From: Heterodera schachtii
Taxonomy: Eukaryota > Nematoda > Chromadorea > Rhabditida > Heteroderidae
DNA: 64,000 bases
Reading direction: 5' to 3'
Assembly (NCBI GenBank): GCA_023374025.1
Contig: SIJG01000008.1
Location: 1,480,215 to 1,544,214, forward strand
Shown: positions 60,426 through 64,000 of the stretch, in pieces
How positions within the stretch are numbered: position 1 is the first letter of the stretch
Layout: the number at the start of each line of letters is the position of its first letter
Notes under the pieces: generated by a model
Told to the model about the DNA's origin: nothing
What the model saw: only the letters and a program-made list of their open reading frames with translations
Database searches by the model: none
Program-made: the position numbers and the translations under genes

Positions 60426-63400
60426 TGGAAAATTAGGAAAATGTAAAATTATTAAGAAAATATTCCAAATATTTTTCTTGCCTCGCCACCCCTTTCTCTT
60501 TAAATGAATAAAATTTGAAATGTCAAAATTGCAAAAAAAAAAAAAAAGTTTAACTATTTAAATCAGATCTGAAAAAAATTATATAATGAGATTAAATTGA
60601 TCAAAGTTAAAATGAAATTGAAAGTGAGAACAAGATTAGAAGCTAAAAAATAATGCATATAAACATTTTCATTTAAGAAAACACATTCTAATTAATAGAA
60701 ATGTTGAAATTTACTGTAACAATGTGAATATTTGTAAGGAATTCAAATACTAAAAATTGTGAAATGATCAAAATTCTTAAGAAAAAGAAAATCATTTAAA
60801 AAGGACACAAAATTTATTTATGGTAAAAAAGCATCAAAAAATTTATTAAAAATAAATTAATAATATTACATTAAAAATAGTGAGCAGAGAAAAAAAATTA
60901 ATAAGCATAAAATAAATTTGATTGTTTAAATGTATTTACTAAAAGATAATATTTAATATTTTAAGAAATTGCTGGAATAACAAAAGAAAAAAAAACTAAA
61001 TATTCAAAAATTAAATGTTTCATAAAGCATGAGACTTAAAAGAATAAACTCACGCAAATTTGGCCAAATTTAAAATAAGCCAATTTTAAATTATTATTAT
61101 ATAAAAAATAAAAAGTTTTAATTACAATTGAAAAAAATAGAAATGTATAAATATTTGCGTATTCTTATTACAAATTTGATAAGCTCGCATTTCATCAAAA
61201 CAACAAAAAAGAAGGAAACTTTAAAAGTTTAAAAAAAATTATTATTTTTTATAATATTATTTTTAAATAAAATTGATATAAAGCATTTTAAGCTAAAAAA
61301 ACAAATCTAATAAAATTATGAAATATATAAATTTTTTCATTTAACTATCGCACGAAATCTGTTTTGAATAGATTTGCTAATTGTAAATTTTTTCTACGTT
61401 CACACCAAAGAGATGGACAAATCGAAAAATAAATGCCAAATGCAAATTTGCGAAAGATCATTTTGTAAATTCAATTCCGAATTTAAAAAACAATAAAATT
61501 AGAAGAATTTATTTCTATTATGAAAAATGGATAAAACAATATTTTATAAAATAATTACATCAACATCTATTAATTAATTGGTCTATATTATATAAAACAT
61601 TTATTTTTTAATTTCCAAACGGACAAAAAATTTTAGAAAAAGAATAAATAAAAGCATAATTTATAATAAAGGAATAAAAAATAATTGAAAAATAAGTGTA
61701 AAAAAAATGAATCAAATCGAAGTTAATTTAAATCGAAAAAAACTATTTAACTTATTTATTATCAGAAGACACGGAAAGTTCTTTAATTCAAAAACAATGG
61801 TCAATGATATAAAATAAAATTTGTTATTTAAAATAAATAAAATTAAATAATTTTTATAATTTTTATAATTTAAGCATAAATGTATGTTTTACATATAGTA
61901 ATAATAATATTTAATTTATTTTAGAAGCATTTTCTAATTAATTTTTCCAATTCATATGAATTTTTAAAATTATAAATAATTTAATATAAAAAATTGCATT
62001 TATTTAAGTTTAGACCAAATCTCTTGAGATCACAGCATGATTTATGCTATTATAAATAAAATTAAATACACAGAAAATCATTTATTAATAAAAAATAAAA
62101 TTATTTTATCGAAATTTTTGGGGAATCGGAATTCCGTGCAAAATAATGTCAATATATAAATAATCAAAATTGCAAAGGAAATTAAAAGGTTCCAAAGTGT
62201 TTAATAATAAAAAATTGGAATTATTTTAATAATAATGATAGTTTTATAATGATATTGTCATAATTGAAAAAAGTATTATTTATTTTGATGTTTAAATTAA
62301 AATTTCTAATGCAATAAAAAAAAACGAAAAACATATTTTAAATTTTTAAATTACTTTTTTAAAGATATTTTTAAACATTTTATGCAATACAATTTAAATA
62401 AAGAAGAAGAAAAATAGAAGAAAACAAACCCTTTTTAAGTGAAATTCATTTAACTAAATGTTGTATTGTTTTCTTCAATGTAAACCGACTTAAAAAATTA
62501 ACAATAAAATAAAAGAATTAATAAATATAAATATAAACTATTTTTCATAAAAAACCAAAAAAATATTTTCATAGTAATTTCATTAAAAAAGCTTTTTTTA
62601 TTATTAAAAAAATATTTCTCTAAATTATAAAGGATAGAGAAAGTGATGAAGCTTAGTTTGAATAATTAAATGTTAAAAAATAAAAATGAAAATTTTTAAT
62701 CATTTCAAAATAGAGGTAAAAAAAATTCAAACTTTTAATTATACAAAATAAAAAACTCTAAAGACAAAAAATATTCACTTTTCCAATTTTTATTTACGAT
62801 TTTGCACCCTTTTAGCGGATTAAAAAGTGAATTTTAAAATGAAAAAGGAATAATTAAATATTTTCATTTAAATTATTATGCAATGAAAGAAAATCAAAGC
62901 AAAATTATTATACAATGAAGTAAATACTAAATGTATTGAAATTTCGACAAAAGCGACCCAAAAGGGTAGAAAAGAAGGACAGGGAGGGACTGGAATATGT
63001 AATATAATTTCTATAAACGAAAAAATAATAATTTATTTAAAAATAATTAATGATTAATTATTTAGCAAGAAAATAATATTTTATACAATAATTAATAAAC
63101 TTTTATAAGGAAAATCAAATTAAATGAAATGATAAATAAATTGGATGCGCATCAGAGCATGTAATAAAATGTAAATATTTAATAAATTAAAAAAATAAAA
63201 ATGGTAAATTTAAAAAATAAAATGCACAAAGATGCCACCAAAAGGAATGAGAAGAGTGAGTGGACAGGAAAAGAATGTTATTATTTATATAATTAAACGA
63301 AAAAATAATAATTTTATTCAAACTTAATAATCATCATATAAAAGTTCAATTGATCAGAAAACCATGAAATTATGCTGTAAAAAAGAAAGAAATATTCTAA

Positions 63401-64000
63401 CAATAAAAATGTAATTTATTTTCAATTTTTGTAACAATAATTAAATGAATATTGAATTTTTGAGTTTTAGTTAAGATAAATAGATTCTAATCAAAGAATT
63501 AAAAAAGTATCGTCATAAAAATTGAAGAGTTATTGGAAATGATGAATTTTAAATTGAAATTTTATTATTTTTAATTAAATTAAAGTTCAGACTAAAAAAA
63601 TAATAAGTGAGCAAACATTAATTTTTTTTAAAAGTTGTTTAATTTTTTTTGAAAAAATTAACTCTAAAACTCATTATATTTAATTAAAAAATAATTCGCA
63701 ATGGGAATATATTTATTAGAAATATTTACGAAAATGTGTTCCTAAAATGATTCACTTTTTGTTTTTACTCAAGTTCAAAACAAAAAAATTTGTAAATGAC
63801 AAAAAATAATAATTTAAAAAAATAACAAAATAATAACTATTTCTAATAATACAAACACAAATAAAAAAAATTAAATTAATAAAATGATAAAAAGTTAAAT
63901 AAATATTAAAAATGCATAAATACAAACGAAAAATAATAATATTAATTATTCATTACGCAAAAAAAAAAGATTTCAACGAAAAATTAAGCTTAATCAACGC
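60426..64000. other. A-rich desert to the window end
   Basis: No gene or complete element. 62122-62132 holds CGGAATTCCGT, a scrap of the 19908 family. A (C/G)-rich patch at 62945-62995 (GCGACCCAAAAGGGTAG, GGACAGGGAGGGAC) matches nothing I recognise. Confidence 0.6.

Noticed and set aside
1..64000. tRNA, rRNA and spliced-leader genes
   Set aside because: I scanned the GC-richer patches for cloverleaf arms, rRNA core words and donor-like leaders and saw none. A tRNAscan-SE and Rfam run would be decisive.

Overview
This window is a gene-poor, extremely AT-rich eukaryotic segment, by eye about 80% A+T outside its islands. The only convincing protein-coding sequence belongs to a Ty3/gypsy-type LTR retrotransposon at the left end. 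Everything else is mobile-element debris, AT-rich non-coding repeat and one large satellite array. The Gag/Pol style and the composition suggest a small AT-rich metazoan genome. A nematode is my best guess, but there is no host gene, rRNA or tRNA here to fix the taxon.

Layout. (1) 304-3809: a retrotransposon with two 221-bp LTRs that look identical, a TGGCGCAGTC-type primer binding site, an unusual leader carrying ten related hairpins, a Gag ORF ended by an in-frame TAA, and a Pol frame with zinc knuckles, protease, reverse transcriptase and most of RNase H. A deletion then removes integrase. (2) About 4.5-24 kb: A-rich or T-rich desert punctuated by GC-richer islands. Where both ends are visible, the islands are short TIR elements without coding capacity. 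The clearest is 7232-8181, with a 14-bp TIR and an 8-bp TSD, which is hAT-like. (3) 25153-35820: a satellite of about 10.7 kb with ~52-bp bipartite monomers and higher-order repeats of about 2.5 and 2.08 kb. (4) 36-64 kb: more desert with two further TIR elements bounded by perfect 8-bp duplications (49345-49917 and 51949-52699), several one-ended fragments, and a long inverted duplication of the AT-rich sequence (41.6-42.8 kb against 47.3-48.9 kb).

Two patterns link the islands. Each TIR family has its own short GC-rich motif reiterated near its ends, as expected of hAT subterminal transposase-binding repeats. A separate ~170-bp module, centred on a GC-rich hairpin with a GATA loop, lies inside several elements whose ends are otherwise unrelated. 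The most novel-looking signal is the ten-fold hairpin series in the retrotransposon leader: loop class and a bulged A are kept while the stem arms change together.

All coordinates were read by eye. Ends of TIRs and TSDs quoted as perfect were checked base by base; ends of degenerate fragments are approximate. No transposase, host gene, tRNA, rRNA or CRISPR array was found.
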